Source of the DNA: Floccularia luteovirens
Lineage: Eukaryota; Basidiomycota; Agaricomycetes; Agaricales; Squamanitaceae
Direction of reading: 5' to 3'
Length of the DNA stretch: 11,432 nt
NCBI GenBank assembly: GCA_009739215.1
Contig: VSJF01000022.1
Span: 1 to 11,432, forward strand
Position numbers and translations under genes: made by a program. The notes below the pieces were generated by a model that was given only the letters and a program-made list of their open reading frames with translations, did not search any database and was not told where the DNA came from. Positions 1-9,278 of this stretch are shown here, one piece after another. Positions within the stretch are counted from its first letter, which is position 1; every line of letters begins with the position of its first letter.

Positions 1-23
1 AAGCGTTGGATTGTTCACCCATG

Positions 24-80
<57 letters not shown>

Positions 81-190
81 ATGACTAATGTTGTTCCAAC
101 AGCATTCCTGCGTAGTACGAGAGGAACCTTAGGTACGGACCGATGGTTTAATACTTGTTCGAGCGAACAGTGGTATGACGCTACGTCCGT

Positions 191-221
<31 letters not shown>

Positions 222-527
222 TCCGAGCTGGATAAGAACAATAGTAACGGGGTCACCGTGTCGCTGGGCAAATACCACTTGATAGTCTTTCACTTATGTG
301 TTTGACGAATTGTTTTTATGCCTAATTGCCTTGCAACATAGCGAGATTAGGAGGCGAAAGCACCTGATCGACGAGCTAGTTGTACTTGGCTAAACATTAG
401 GTTTTGGCGATGCTGGTACCCGAAATCAATTGCAAACGACTTTGGTAACAGGCAGAGTGCTGTAAGTGGTAGAGCAGCTGCCATACTGCGATCCTCTGAA
501 ACTCATCTCTCGCTTGCCGATTTGTTC
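1..527 (+). rRNA. 28S large-subunit rRNA, 3' end (partial)
   Basis: This is the 3'-terminal part of the large-subunit rRNA, the catalytic RNA of the 60S ribosomal subunit. The left edge of the window cuts off most of the gene. The text is nearly invariant eukaryotic domain VI: the GTACGAGAGGAACC sarcin-ricin loop at 114-128, followed by the conserved stretch through the 'CGCCTCTAAGGTCGTATCC' segment near 206-224. The 3' limit is inferred. The segment TGCGATCCTCTGAAACTCA at 487-505 corresponds to the terminal helix region of animal 28S, after which a short hairpin-like end (CTCTCGCTTGCCGATTTGTTC) would close the molecule near 527. The true end could differ by several bases. No breaks are visible in the conserved parts. 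The usual R1 and R2 retrotransposon target sites lie upstream of this fragment, so their occupancy cannot be judged. Confidence 0.97.
114..128 (+). other. Sarcin-ricin loop of 28S rRNA
   Basis: The universally conserved AGTACGAGAGGAACC is present without change. This loop docks elongation-factor GTPases, and the GAGA tetraloop contains the adenine targeted by ribotoxins. Its intactness supports a functional rDNA unit rather than a degenerate copy. Confidence 0.97.
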
Positions 528-548
528 GGTAGAACAAGAAAAAAGAAT

Positions 549-606
549 TTGGTTGGTTGGCAAGCGCGATTGTTCATGGATTTGTGAGCTGTGTGAAGAA
601 AAGAAG
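549..606 (+). repeat. Direct-repeat flank, left copy
   Basis: The segment begins with three TTGG repeats, then GCAAGCGCGATTGTTC and a TGGATTTGTG tail, and ends in a GAAGAAAAGAAG purine stretch. A near copy lies at 1464-1525 with a few substitutions and one extra TTGG. The pair brackets the microsatellite block, about 919 bp apart at the GCAAGCG core. It starts some 20 bp after the inferred 28S end, so it belongs to the 3' external spacer or the start of the intergenic spacer. No Pol I terminator of known type is recognisable here. Confidence 0.8.
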
Positions 607-617
607 TGAAATAGATG

Positions 618-621
618 TATG

Positions 622-670
<49 letters not shown>

Positions 671-1414
671 AAAGTAAAGGAAGGAAGGAAGGAAGGAAAG
701 AAAGAAAGAAAGAAGGAAGGAAATCAGGAAGACATAAAGAAAGAAAGAAATATATAAATATATATATATATAAATAAAAGAAAAGAAAAAAAGGAAGGAA
801 GGAAGGAAAGAAAGAAAGAAAGAAGGAAGGAAGACATAGAGAAAGAAATATATAAATATATATATATATAAAAGAAAAGAAAAAAAAGGAAGGAAGGAAA
901 GAAAGAAAGAAAGAAGGAAGGAAGACATAGAGAAAGAAATATATAGATATATATATACATATATATATAAAAGAGGAAGGAAGGAAGAAAAGAAAGAAAG
1001 AAAGAAGGAAGGAAATCAGGAAGACATAAAGAAAGAAAGAAATATATAGATATATAAATATATATATATATAAATAAAAGAAAAGAAAAAAAGGAAGGAA
1101 GGAAGGAAAGAAAGAAAGAAGGAAGGAAGACATAGAGAAAGAAATATATAAATATATATATATATAAAAGAAAAGAAAAAAAAGGAAGGAAGGAAAGAAA
1201 GAAAGAAAGAAGGAAGGAAGACATAGAGAAAGAAATATATAGATATATATATACATATATATATAAAAGAGGAAGGAAGGAAGGAAGAAAAGAAAGAAAG
1301 AAAGAAGGAAGGAAGGAAATCAGGAAGACATAAAGAAAGAAATATATAGATATATAAATATATATATATATGTATAAAAGAAAAGAAAAAAAAGGAAGGA
1401 AGGAAAGAAAGAAG
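618..1414. repeat. Compound AT / GGAA-GAAA microsatellite block
   Basis: The block opens with an almost pure (TA)n tract at about 622-664. It then alternates polypurine stretches (GGAA)n and (GAAA)n with (TA)n stretches, in modules of about 91-107 bp. Each module is marked by a GACATA word: these lie at 731, 833, 924, 1023, 1129, 1220 and 1327. The + strand is almost free of C. Long minus-strand reading frames through it encode only F, L, S, Y and I runs dictated by the repeat, so I do not treat them as genes. Slippage and strand asymmetry (triplex or R-loop potential) would be expected here. Confidence 0.95.
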
Positions 1415-1463
1415 GTGGAGAAAGAAAATGAGATATGGATTAAGCACTTTTTAAGTAAACGCG

Positions 1464-1525
1464 TTGGTTGGTTGGTTGGCAAGCGTGATTGTTCGTGGAT
1501 TTTGTGGGATGTCAAAAAAGAAGAG
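1464..1525 (+). repeat. Direct-repeat flank, right copy
   Basis: This is the partner of the copy at 549-606. It has four TTGG repeats instead of three, then GCAAGCGTGATTGTTC and TGGATTTTGTG, and a purine tail. The four GG pairs spaced by TT could in principle form a weak two-layer G-quadruplex. It marks the right border of the microsatellite block and suggests that block arose between, or was duplicated together with, these sequences. Confidence 0.8.
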
Positions 1526-2276
1526 AGATGGATTATATGAATATAATTATATTTAAAATTGGATGAACAATATATGTGCAGATATATAAAAATACAGATT
1601 TTTTATTTATATGTACATAAGGAAAGATAAGGAAAACTGATGATAAGATGATGTATGTGGGAACGAATTAATGAATGAGAAGAAGTCAAAGCAGATGCAG
1701 ATGGGTGATGGTGAGAATTTCAAATAAAGGCGTTGAATGAAAGAAATATGCATTAGATGTTTCTCTTAAAATAACGAAGAAGTGATGAAGGAAAAACAAT
1801 GTTTTTCTGTGATGGTGGAAAACGACGAAGAAGTGTTAGAGAAAGTTTCAATTATAATTATAATATATAGCCAAACGCCTCTCAATCTGAATCAAGAAGT
1901 AGTCAGTGCCAATGAGAAACGAGTGCTTGATTGCACTTATGCAAATTCATCTTGGATGAGCTGGATTAGACAGACTTAGACAATCAATATGGTCACTGTT
2001 TACGTTCACGCAAGTCTGGGATCATTTGCAGAAGTTTTGAGGCCCGCGAATACTTCGAGATTGTGATTGTGCGGTGAGTTGGGAGTGATGTGCTGTGTTT
2101 AAAGAGATGTGAGAAAGAGAGTTTAGAGAGAGAGAGAGAGAGAGAGAAAGAAGAAAGATACGAGATGATATAGAGAGCACGCGAGAAAGGAAAATGTAGA
2201 TAGAGGATAGTGCTAGATGAATAGATAGGTTGACAGATATATTGAGTGGATAAGAAGCTAGGAAACAAGCTTTTCT
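1526..2276. other. Unique AT- and purine-rich spacer, no gene seen
   Basis: This is low-complexity, purine-biased intergenic DNA with no repeat unit I can define, apart from the (AG)11 tract at 2125-2146. Short open frames (for example 1782-1979 on the + strand) have low-complexity translations and no recognisable domain. I see no tRNA, 5S rRNA or promoter motif here. Confidence 0.75.
2125..2146 (+). repeat. (AG)11 dinucleotide microsatellite
   Basis: Eleven uninterrupted AG units, flanked on both sides by further purine-rich GA-like sequence. Likely length-polymorphic among rDNA copies. Confidence 0.97.
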
Positions 2277-2624
2277 GTTAAACTTTTGTCACAGGAAGGA
2301 GAAGAGTCGCTTTTAAAAATGCGGCCGCCGACAATTACCGTAATCTGAAAAATATGAAATATTGTTACACTTTTGTCACAGGAAGGAGAAGAGTCGCTTT
2401 TAAAAATGCGACCGCCGACAATTACCGTAATCTGAAAAACATTCAATATTGTTACACTTTTGTCACAGGAAGGAGAAGAGTCGCTTTTAAAAATGCGACC
2501 GCCGACAATTACCGTAATCTGAAAAATATTCAATATTGTTACACTTTTGTCACAGGAAGGAGAAGAGTCGCTTTTAAAAATGCGACCGCCGACAATTACC
2601 GTAATCTGAAAAATATTCAATATT
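2277..2624. repeat. 87 bp tandem repeat, four copies
   Basis: Four complete units start at 2277, 2364, 2451 and 2538, each exactly 87 bp. The unit contains CTTTTGTCACAGGAAGG, GAAGAGTCGC, TGCGACCGCCGACAATTACC and an AT-rich junction. The first unit differs most: it carries a NotI-type GCGGCCGC where the others have GCGACCGC, and its junctions with flanking DNA are altered. Because 87 is a multiple of three, both strands keep open frames across all copies. These are by-products of the period and show no coding signature. The role is unknown; position suggests a structural or regulatory spacer repeat. Confidence 0.97.
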
Positions 2625-2635
2625 ATAACCATTAA

Positions 2636-3319
2636 TTTTCATATCTCGCGAAAATTTTCTCCACAACTTCGCAGTTTTATCAACGATCCACTTTCATATC
2701 TCGCGAACATTTTCTCCACAACTTCGCAGTTTTATCAACGATCCACTTTCATATCTCGCGAAAATTTTCTCAACAACTTCGCAGTTTTATCAACGATCCA
2801 CTTTCATATCTCGCGAACATTTTCTCCACAACTTCGCAGTTTTATCAACGATCCACTTTCATATCTCGCGAAAATTTTCTCCACAACTTCGCAGTTTTAT
2901 CAACGATCCACTTTCATATCTCGCGAACATTTTCTCCACAACTTCGCAGTTTTATCAACGATCCACTTTCATATCTCGCGAAAATTTTCTCCACAACTTC
3001 GCAGTTTTATCAACGATCCACTTTCATATCTCGCGAACATTTTCTCCACAACTTCGCAGTTTTATCAACGATCCACTTTCATATCTCGCGAAAATTTTCT
3101 CCACAACTTCGCAGTTTTATCAACGATCCACTTTCATATCTCGCGAACATTTTCTCCACAACTTCGCAGTTTTATCAACGATCCACTTTCATATCTCGCG
3201 AAAATTTTCTCCACAACTTCGCAGTTTTATCAACGATCCACTTTCATATCTCGCGAACATTTTCTCCACAACTTCGCAGTTTTATCAACGATCCACTTTC
3301 ATATCTCGCGAACATTTTC
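2636..3319. repeat. 55 bp tandem repeat, 12 copies plus a stub
   Basis: Units begin with ATATCTCGCG at 2641 and recur every 55 bp to 3246, with a truncated thirteenth at 3301-3319. Two variants alternate without exception through the twelve full copies: CGCGAAAATTTT (2641, 2751, 2861, ...) and CGCGAACATTTT (2696, 2806, 2916, ...). The evolving unit is therefore a 110 bp dimer. The copy at 2751 has one further change (CTCAACAAC instead of CTCCACAAC). The stub at 3301 breaks the alternation and runs straight into the 201 bp array. The start of the unit resembles the candidate core promoter upstream sequence at 8791. No spacers separate the copies, so this is not a CRISPR array. Confidence 0.97.
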
Positions 3320-3320
3320 A

Positions 3321-6300
3321 TAAGGGCGCGGTACAAAATTCTGACTAATCAAATATAACTTGTAATTGATTATTTAGCATGGAATATGCCTTTAAAACAT
3401 CCAACAAACAATTAAAGTGTTTAAATAGATGTTCACTTATTGGTGCTTAAATACCGCGCTAAGGGAACAACGTGTGAATTTAATACGGCCGCTCTTAGCG
3501 AACGCGCGCTAAGGGCGCGGCACGAAATTTCATACAAAATTGTAACTAATCAAATATAACTTTTAATTGATTATTTAGCATGGAATACGCCTTTAAAACA
3601 TCCAACAAACAATTAAAGTGTTTAAATAGATGTTCACTTATTGGTGCTTAAATACCGCGCTAAGGGAACAACATGTGAATTTAATACGGTCCGCTCTTAG
3701 CGAACGCGCGCTAAGGGCGCGGTACGAAATTTCATACAAAATTGTAACTAATCAAATATAACTTTTAATTGATAATTTAGCACTGAATATGCCTTTAAAA
3801 CATCCAACAAACAATTAAAGTGTTTAAATAGATGTTCACTTATTGGTGCTTAAATACCGCGCTAAGGGAACAACATGTGAATTTAATACGGCCGCTCTTA
3901 GCGAACGCGCGCTAAGGGCGCGGTACGAAATTTCATACAAAATTGTAACTAATCAAATATAACTTTTAATTGATTATTTAGCATGGAATACGCCTTTAAA
4001 ACATCCAACAAACAATTAAAGTGTTTAAATAGATGTTCACTTATTGGTGCCTAAATACCGCGCTAAGGGAACAACATGTGAATTTAATACGGCCGCTCTT
4101 AGCGAACGCGCGCTAAGGGCGCGGTACGAAATTTCATACAAAATTGTAACTAATCAAATATAACTTTTAATTGATTATTTAGCATGGAATACGCCTTTAA
4201 AACATCCAACAAACAATTAAAGTGTTTAAATAGATGTTCACTTATTGGTGCTTAAATACCGCGCTAAGGGAACAACATGTGAATTTAATACGGCCGCTCT
4301 TAGCGAACGCGCGCTAAGGGCGCGGTACGAAATTTCATACAAAATTGTAACTAATCAAATATAACTTTTAATTGATTATTTAGCATGGAATATGCCTTTA
4401 AAACATCCAACAAACAATTAAAGTGTTTAAATAGATGTTCACTTATTGGTGCTTAAATACCGCGCTAAGGGAACAACATGTGAATTTAATACGGCCGCTC
4501 TTAGCGAACGCGCGCTAAGGGCGCGGAACGAAATTTCATACAAAATTGTAACTAATCAAATATAACTTTTAATTGATTATTTAGCATGGAATATGCCTTT
4601 AAAACATCCAACAAACAATTAAAGTGTTTAAATAGATGTTCACTTATTGGTGCTTAAATACCGCGCTAAGGGAACAACAGTGTGAATTTAATACGGCCGC
4701 TCTTAGCGAACGCGCGCTAAGGGCGCGGCACGAAATTTCATACAAAATTGTAACTAATCAAATATAACTTTTAATTGATTATTTAGCATGGAATACGCCT
4801 TTAAAACATCCAACAAACAATTAAAGTGTTTAAATAGATGTTCACTTATTGGTGCTTAAATACCGCGCTAAGGGAACAACATGTGAATTTAATACGGTCC
4901 GCTCTTAGCGAACGCGCGCTAAGGGCGCGGTACGAAATTTCATACAAAATTGTAACTAATCAAATATAACTTTTAATTGATAATTTAGCACTGAATATGC
5001 CTTTAAAACATCCAACAAACAATTAAAGTGTTTAAATAGATGTTCACTTATTGGTGCTTAAATACCGCGCTAAGGGAACAACATGTGAATTTAATACGGC
5101 CGCTCTTAGCGAACGCGCGCTAAGGGCGCGGTACGAAATTTCATACAAAATTGTAACTAATCAAATATAACTTTTAATTGATTATTTAGCATGGAATACG
5201 CCTTTAAAACATCCAACAAACAATTAAAGTGTTTAAATAGATGTTCACTTATTGGTGCCTAAATACCGCGCTAAGGGAACAACATGTGAATTTAATACGG
5301 CCGCTCTTAGCGAACGCGCGCTAAGGGCGCGGTACGAAATTTCATACAAAATTGTAACTAATCAAATATAACTTTTAATTGATTATTTAGCATGGAATAC
5401 GCCTTTAAAACATCCAACAAACAATTAAAGTGTTTAAATAGATGTTCACTTATTGGTGCTTAAATACCGCGCTAAGGGAACAACATGTGAATTTAATACG
5501 GCCGCTCTTAGCGAACGCGCGCTAAGGGCGCGGAACGAAATTTCATACAAAATTGTAACTAATCAAATATAACTTTTAATTGATTATTTAGCATGGAATA
5601 TGCCTTTAAAACATCCAACAAACAATTAAAGTGTTTAAATAGATGTTCACTTATTGGTGCTTAAATACCGCGCTAAGGGAACAACAGTGTGAATTTAATA
5701 CGGCCGCTCTTAGCGAACGCGCGCTAAGGGCGCGGCACGAAATTTCATACAAAATTGTAACTAATCAAATATAACTTTTAATTGATTATTTAGCATGGAA
5801 TACGCCTTTAAAACATCCAACAAACAATTAAAGTGTTTAAATAGATGTTCACTTATTGGTGCTTAAATACCGCGCTAAGGGAACAACATGTGAATTTAAT
5901 ACGGTCGCTCTTAGCGAACGCGCGCTAAGGGCGCGGTACGAAATTTCATACAAAATTGTAACTAATCAAATATAACTTTTAATTGATAATTTAGCACTGA
6001 ATATGCCTTTAAAACATCCAACAAACAATTAAAGTGTTTAAATAGATGTTCACTTATTGGTGCTTAAATACCGCGCTAAGGGAACAACATGTGAATTTAA
6101 TACGGCCGCTCTTAGCGAACGCGCGCTAAGGGCGCGGTACGAAATTTCATACAAAATTGTAACTAATCAAATATAACTTTTAATTGATTATTTAGCATGG
6201 AATACGCCTTTAAAACATCCAACAAACAATTAAAGTGTTTAAATAGATGTTCACTTATTGGTGCCTAAATACCGCGCTAAGGGAACAACATGTGAATTTA

Positions 6301-8336
6301 ATACGGCCGCTCTTAGCGAACGCGCGCTAAGGGCGCGGTACGAAATTTCATACAAAATTGTAACTAATCAAATATAACTTTTAATTGATTATTTAGCATG
6401 GAATACGCCTTTAAAACATCCAACAAACAATTAAAGTGTTTAAATAGATGTTCACTTATTGGTGCCTAAATACCGCGCTAAGGGAACAACATGTGAATTT
6501 AATACGGTCGCTCTTAGCGAACGCGCGCTTAGGGCGCGGTACGAAATTTCATACAAAATTGTAACTAATCAAATATAACTTTTAATTGATTATTTAGCAT
6601 GGAATACGCCTTTAAAACATCCAACAAACAATTAAAGTGTTTAAATAGATGTTCACTTATTGGTGCTTAAATACCGCGCTAAGGGAACAACATGTGAATT
6701 TAATACGGCCGCTCTTAGCGAACGCGCGCTAAGGGCGCGGAACGAAATTTCATACAAAATTGTAACTAATCAAATATAACTTTTAATTGATTATTTAGCA
6801 TGGAATATGCCTTTAAAACATCCAACAAACAATTAAAGTGTTTAAATAGATGTTCACTTATTGGTGCTTAAATACCGCGCTAAGGGAACAACATGTGAAT
6901 TTAATACGGCCGCTCTTAGCGAACGCGCGCTAAGGGCGCGGCACGAAATTTCATACAAAATTGTAACTAATCAAATATAACTTTTAATTGATTATTTAGC
7001 ATGGAATATGCCTTTAAAACATCCAACAAACAATTAAAGTGTTTAAATAGATGTTCACTTATTGGTGCTTAAATACCGCGCTAAGGGAACAACATGAGAA
7101 TTTAATACGGCCGCTCTTAGCGAACGCGCGCTAAGGGCGCGGCACGAAATTTCATACAAAATTGTAACTAATCAAATATAACTTTTAATTGATTATTTAG
7201 CATGGAATACGCCTTTAAAACATCCAACAAACAATTAAAGTGTTTAAATAGATGTTCACTTATTGGTGCTTAAATACCGCGCTAAGGGAACAACATGTGA
7301 ATTTAATACGGCCGCTCTTAGCGAACGCGCGCTAAGGGCGCGGCACGAAATTTCATACAAAATTGTAACTAATCAAATATAACTTTTAATTGATTATTTA
7401 GCATGGAATATGCCTTTAAAACATCCAACAAACAATTAAAGTGTTTAAATAGATGTTCACTTATTGGTGCTTAAATACCGCGCTAAGGGAACAACATGAG
7501 AATTTAATACGGCCGCTCTTAGCGAACGCGCGCTAAGGGCGCGGCACGAAATTTCATACAAAATTGTAACTAATCAAATATAACTTTTAATTGATTATTT
7601 AGCATGGAATACGCCTTTAAAACATCCAACAAACAATTAAAGTGTTTAAATAGATGTTCACTTATTGGTGCTTAAATACCGCGCTAAGGGAACAACATGT
7701 GAATTTAATACGGCCGCTCTTAGCGAACGCGCGCTAAGGGCGCGGCACGAAATTTCATACAAAATTGTAACTAATCAAATATAACTTTTAATTGATTATT
7801 TAGCATGGAATACGCCTTTAAAACATCCAACAAACAATTAAAGTGTTTAAATAGATGTTCACTTATTGGTGCTTAAATACCGCGCTAAGGGAACAACATG
7901 TGAATTTAATACGGCCGCTCTTAGCGAACGCGCGCTAAGGGCGCGGTACGAAATTTCATACAAAATTGTAACTAATCAAATATAACTTTTAATTGATAAT
8001 TTAGCATGGAATACGCATTTAAAACACCCAACAAACAATTAAAGTGTTTAAATAGATGTTCACTTATTGGTGATTAAATACCGCGCTAAGGGAACAACGT
8101 GTGAATTTAATATGGCCGCTCTTAGCGAACGCGCGCTAAGGGCGCGGTACGAAATTGCATACCAAATTGTAACTAATCAAATATAACTTTTAATTGATTA
8201 TTTAGCATGGAATACGCTTTTAAAACTCCCTACAAACAATTTAAGGGTTTAATAAGATGTTCACTTATTGGTGATTAAATACGGCGCTAAGGGACCACTA
8301 TGCGTTTTTCGTATGTCGCTCTTAGGATCTCGTCGG
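3321..8336. repeat. ~201 bp intergenic-spacer repeat array, 25 units
   Basis: Units start at TAAGGGCGCGG: 3321, 3510, 3712, 3913, 4114, 4315, 4516, 4718, 4920, 5121, 5322, 5523, 5725, 5926, 6127, 6328, 6529, 6730, 6931, 7132, 7333, 7534, 7735, 7936 and 8137. Most are 201 bp, some 202; the first is 189 because about 12 bp after GCGCGGTAC are missing. The last two units diverge progressively and the final one fades near 8336. Each unit has an AT-rich body and a GC-rich end with two direct CGCTAAGGG boxes and one inverted CTCTTAGCG box; CTTAGCG and CGCTAAG around AACGCG form a 7 bp inverted repeat. No coding potential. By analogy with the repeated spacers of other animals it may enhance Pol I transcription; that role is inferred from position only. 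Confidence 0.98.
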
Positions 8337-8339
8337 TTT

Positions 8340-8790
8340 CGTGTCTCGTTGAAATGCTCTCCCACACTATATGGGTGATGGTTCACAAAAATGTTGTGAA
8401 GGAAAAACAAATCGTAATTTCGTTTGTGGACACATATTATGGTGGAACGGATGTGTTTTTTTTTATGATTAAAGTGATTTTGCTTATTTTTCCTAAGTTA
8501 ATTGATGAATTGTGCGTAAGGGAAGTGCATGTGTGAATTGGATATCAGCGCTCTTACGTCATATTCGATCGCTGGAAGTCAAAAGATGAAAATGATTAGG
8601 AATGTTAATTTTGGTAGTAAAACAAATAATTATCTCTTATGACCAATACGGAGAGGGCGAAATCGTCGAAATGCAAAAAAAATGGATTTTGTACGGAGAC
8701 ACTCGGAGAGTCAAATATTGGGTATTTTATCGTGCGTAAGGGAACGATGTTCGAAAAATGTATGGTCTCTCTTAGTGAAAAAAAAATATT
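8340..8790 (+). repeat. ~450 bp promoter-bearing repeat, copy 1
   Basis: This is the first of two direct copies (offset 451 bp at the start, 448-449 bp further on). It contains the TATATGGG block near its left end, then GGACACAT-(A/G)TTATGGTGGAACGGAT-like text, a GCGTAAGGGA box at 8514, the inverted CTCTTACG box, a TCTCTTATG word at 8633, and a second GCGTAAGGGA box at 8734 with CTCTTAG downstream. The two halves of the unit, each headed by a GCGTAAGGGA box, look like diverged relatives of the 201 bp repeat. Short open frames inside are by-products of AT-rich DNA. Likely a spacer-promoter unit. Confidence 0.93.
8350..8382 (+). promoter_or_regulatory. Candidate Pol I spacer promoter (start near 8373)
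   Basis: This 33 bp block is identical to 8801-8833 although the flanks of the two copies have diverged. It centres on CTATATGGG at 8367-8375. Known insect Pol I start sites are commonly a TATA-like run followed by G residues, which this fits; the first G is at 8373. Being the upstream copy, it would be a spacer promoter. No transcript data are available. Confidence 0.5.
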
Positions 8791-9237
8791 CATATCTCGA
8801 TGAAATGCTCTCCCACACTATATGGGTGATGGTCCACAACAATGTTGTTAAGGAAAAACATAACGTAATTTTGTTTGTGGACACATGCTATGGTGGAACG
8901 GATCTGTTTTTTATGGAAAAAGGTGATTTTGCTTATTTTTCTTAAGTTAATTGACGAACTGTGCGTAAGGGAAGTGCATGTGTGAATTTGATATTAGCGC
9001 TCTTACGTCATATTCGATCGCTGGAAGTCGAGAGATGAAAATTATTAGAAATGTAACTTTTTGTAATAAAACAAATAATTATCTCTTATGACCAATACGG
9101 AAAGTGCGAAATCGTCGAAATGCAAAAAAATGAATTTTGTACGGAGACACTCGGAGAGTGAAATTTTGTGTATTTGATCGTGCGTAAGGGAACGATGTTC
9201 GAAAAATGTATGGTCGCTCTTAGTGAAAAAAATATTT
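8791..9237 (+). repeat. ~450 bp promoter-bearing repeat, copy 2
   Basis: This is the second direct copy, with the same order of landmarks: CATATCTCG at the start, TATATGGG at 8819-8826, GCGTAAGGGA boxes at 8963 and 9182, the inverted CTCTTACG and CTCTTAG boxes, and TCTCTTATG at 9082. Scattered substitutions and small indels separate it from copy 1. If its promoter block is the gene promoter, most of this copy is transcribed as the start of the 5' ETS. A stub of a third copy follows at 9238-9262 and stops before the TATATGGG element. Confidence 0.93.
8801..8833 (+). promoter_or_regulatory. Candidate Pol I gene promoter (start near 8824)
   Basis: This is the downstream copy of the conserved 33 bp block, with CTATATGGG at 8818-8826. 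It is the last intact TATATGGG before the 18S, so I take it as the main promoter, with initiation at or near G8824 and a 5' ETS of about 1,075 nt. The alternative is that copy 1 is the main start, or that the true start lies further right and has no recognisable motif. The assignment rests on motif form, conservation and position. Confidence 0.5.
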
Positions 9238-9262
9238 CGACTCTCCATGAAAAATGACGCTT
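9238..9262 (+). repeat. Stub of a third 450 bp unit
   Basis: CGACTCTCCATGAAAAATG here aligns with the unit start CATATCTCGATGAAATG at 8791 and follows the same AATATT junction. The resemblance ends before the TATATGGG element. It marks the right border of the promoter repeat. Confidence 0.6.
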
Positions 9263-9278
9263 CCCCTTATGAACAAGC

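Noticed and set aside
44..305. Open frames on both strands within the 28S
   Set aside because: The nucleotide sequence is conserved rRNA, so these are chance frames.
528..620. Pol I terminator after the 28S
   Set aside because: No known terminator box is recognisable; the short A-rich stretch at 538-547 is not sufficient evidence.
1464..1480. G-quadruplex from four TTGG repeats
   Set aside because: Only two-layer quadruplexes are possible, and the left copy has just three GG pairs, so there is no case for a conserved role.
426..1515. Long minus-strand open frames (up to 276 codons) rich in F, L, S, Y and I
   Set aside because: They are dictated by GGAA/GAAA and TA microsatellites, occur in several overlapping frames, and overlap the 28S end in one case.
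2258..2635. Repetitive open frames on both strands over the 87 bp repeat
   Set aside because: The period is 3 x 29, so any frame open in one unit stays open in all. Both strands are open and there is no domain or signal.
2641..3319. CRISPR-like regular repeats
   Set aside because: The 55 bp copies are contiguous with no unique spacers, and the context is animal rDNA.
3321..8336. Transposon or viral origin for the 201 bp array
   Set aside because: There are no terminal inverted repeats, target-site duplications or enzyme-coding sequence, and the similarity to the promoter repeats supports local origin.
8300..9248. Short open frames in the promoter repeats (8300-8536, 8605-8793, 8682-8945, 9045-9248)
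   Set aside because: They lie in non-coding duplicated DNA, are not equally open in the two copies, and have no recognisable domain.
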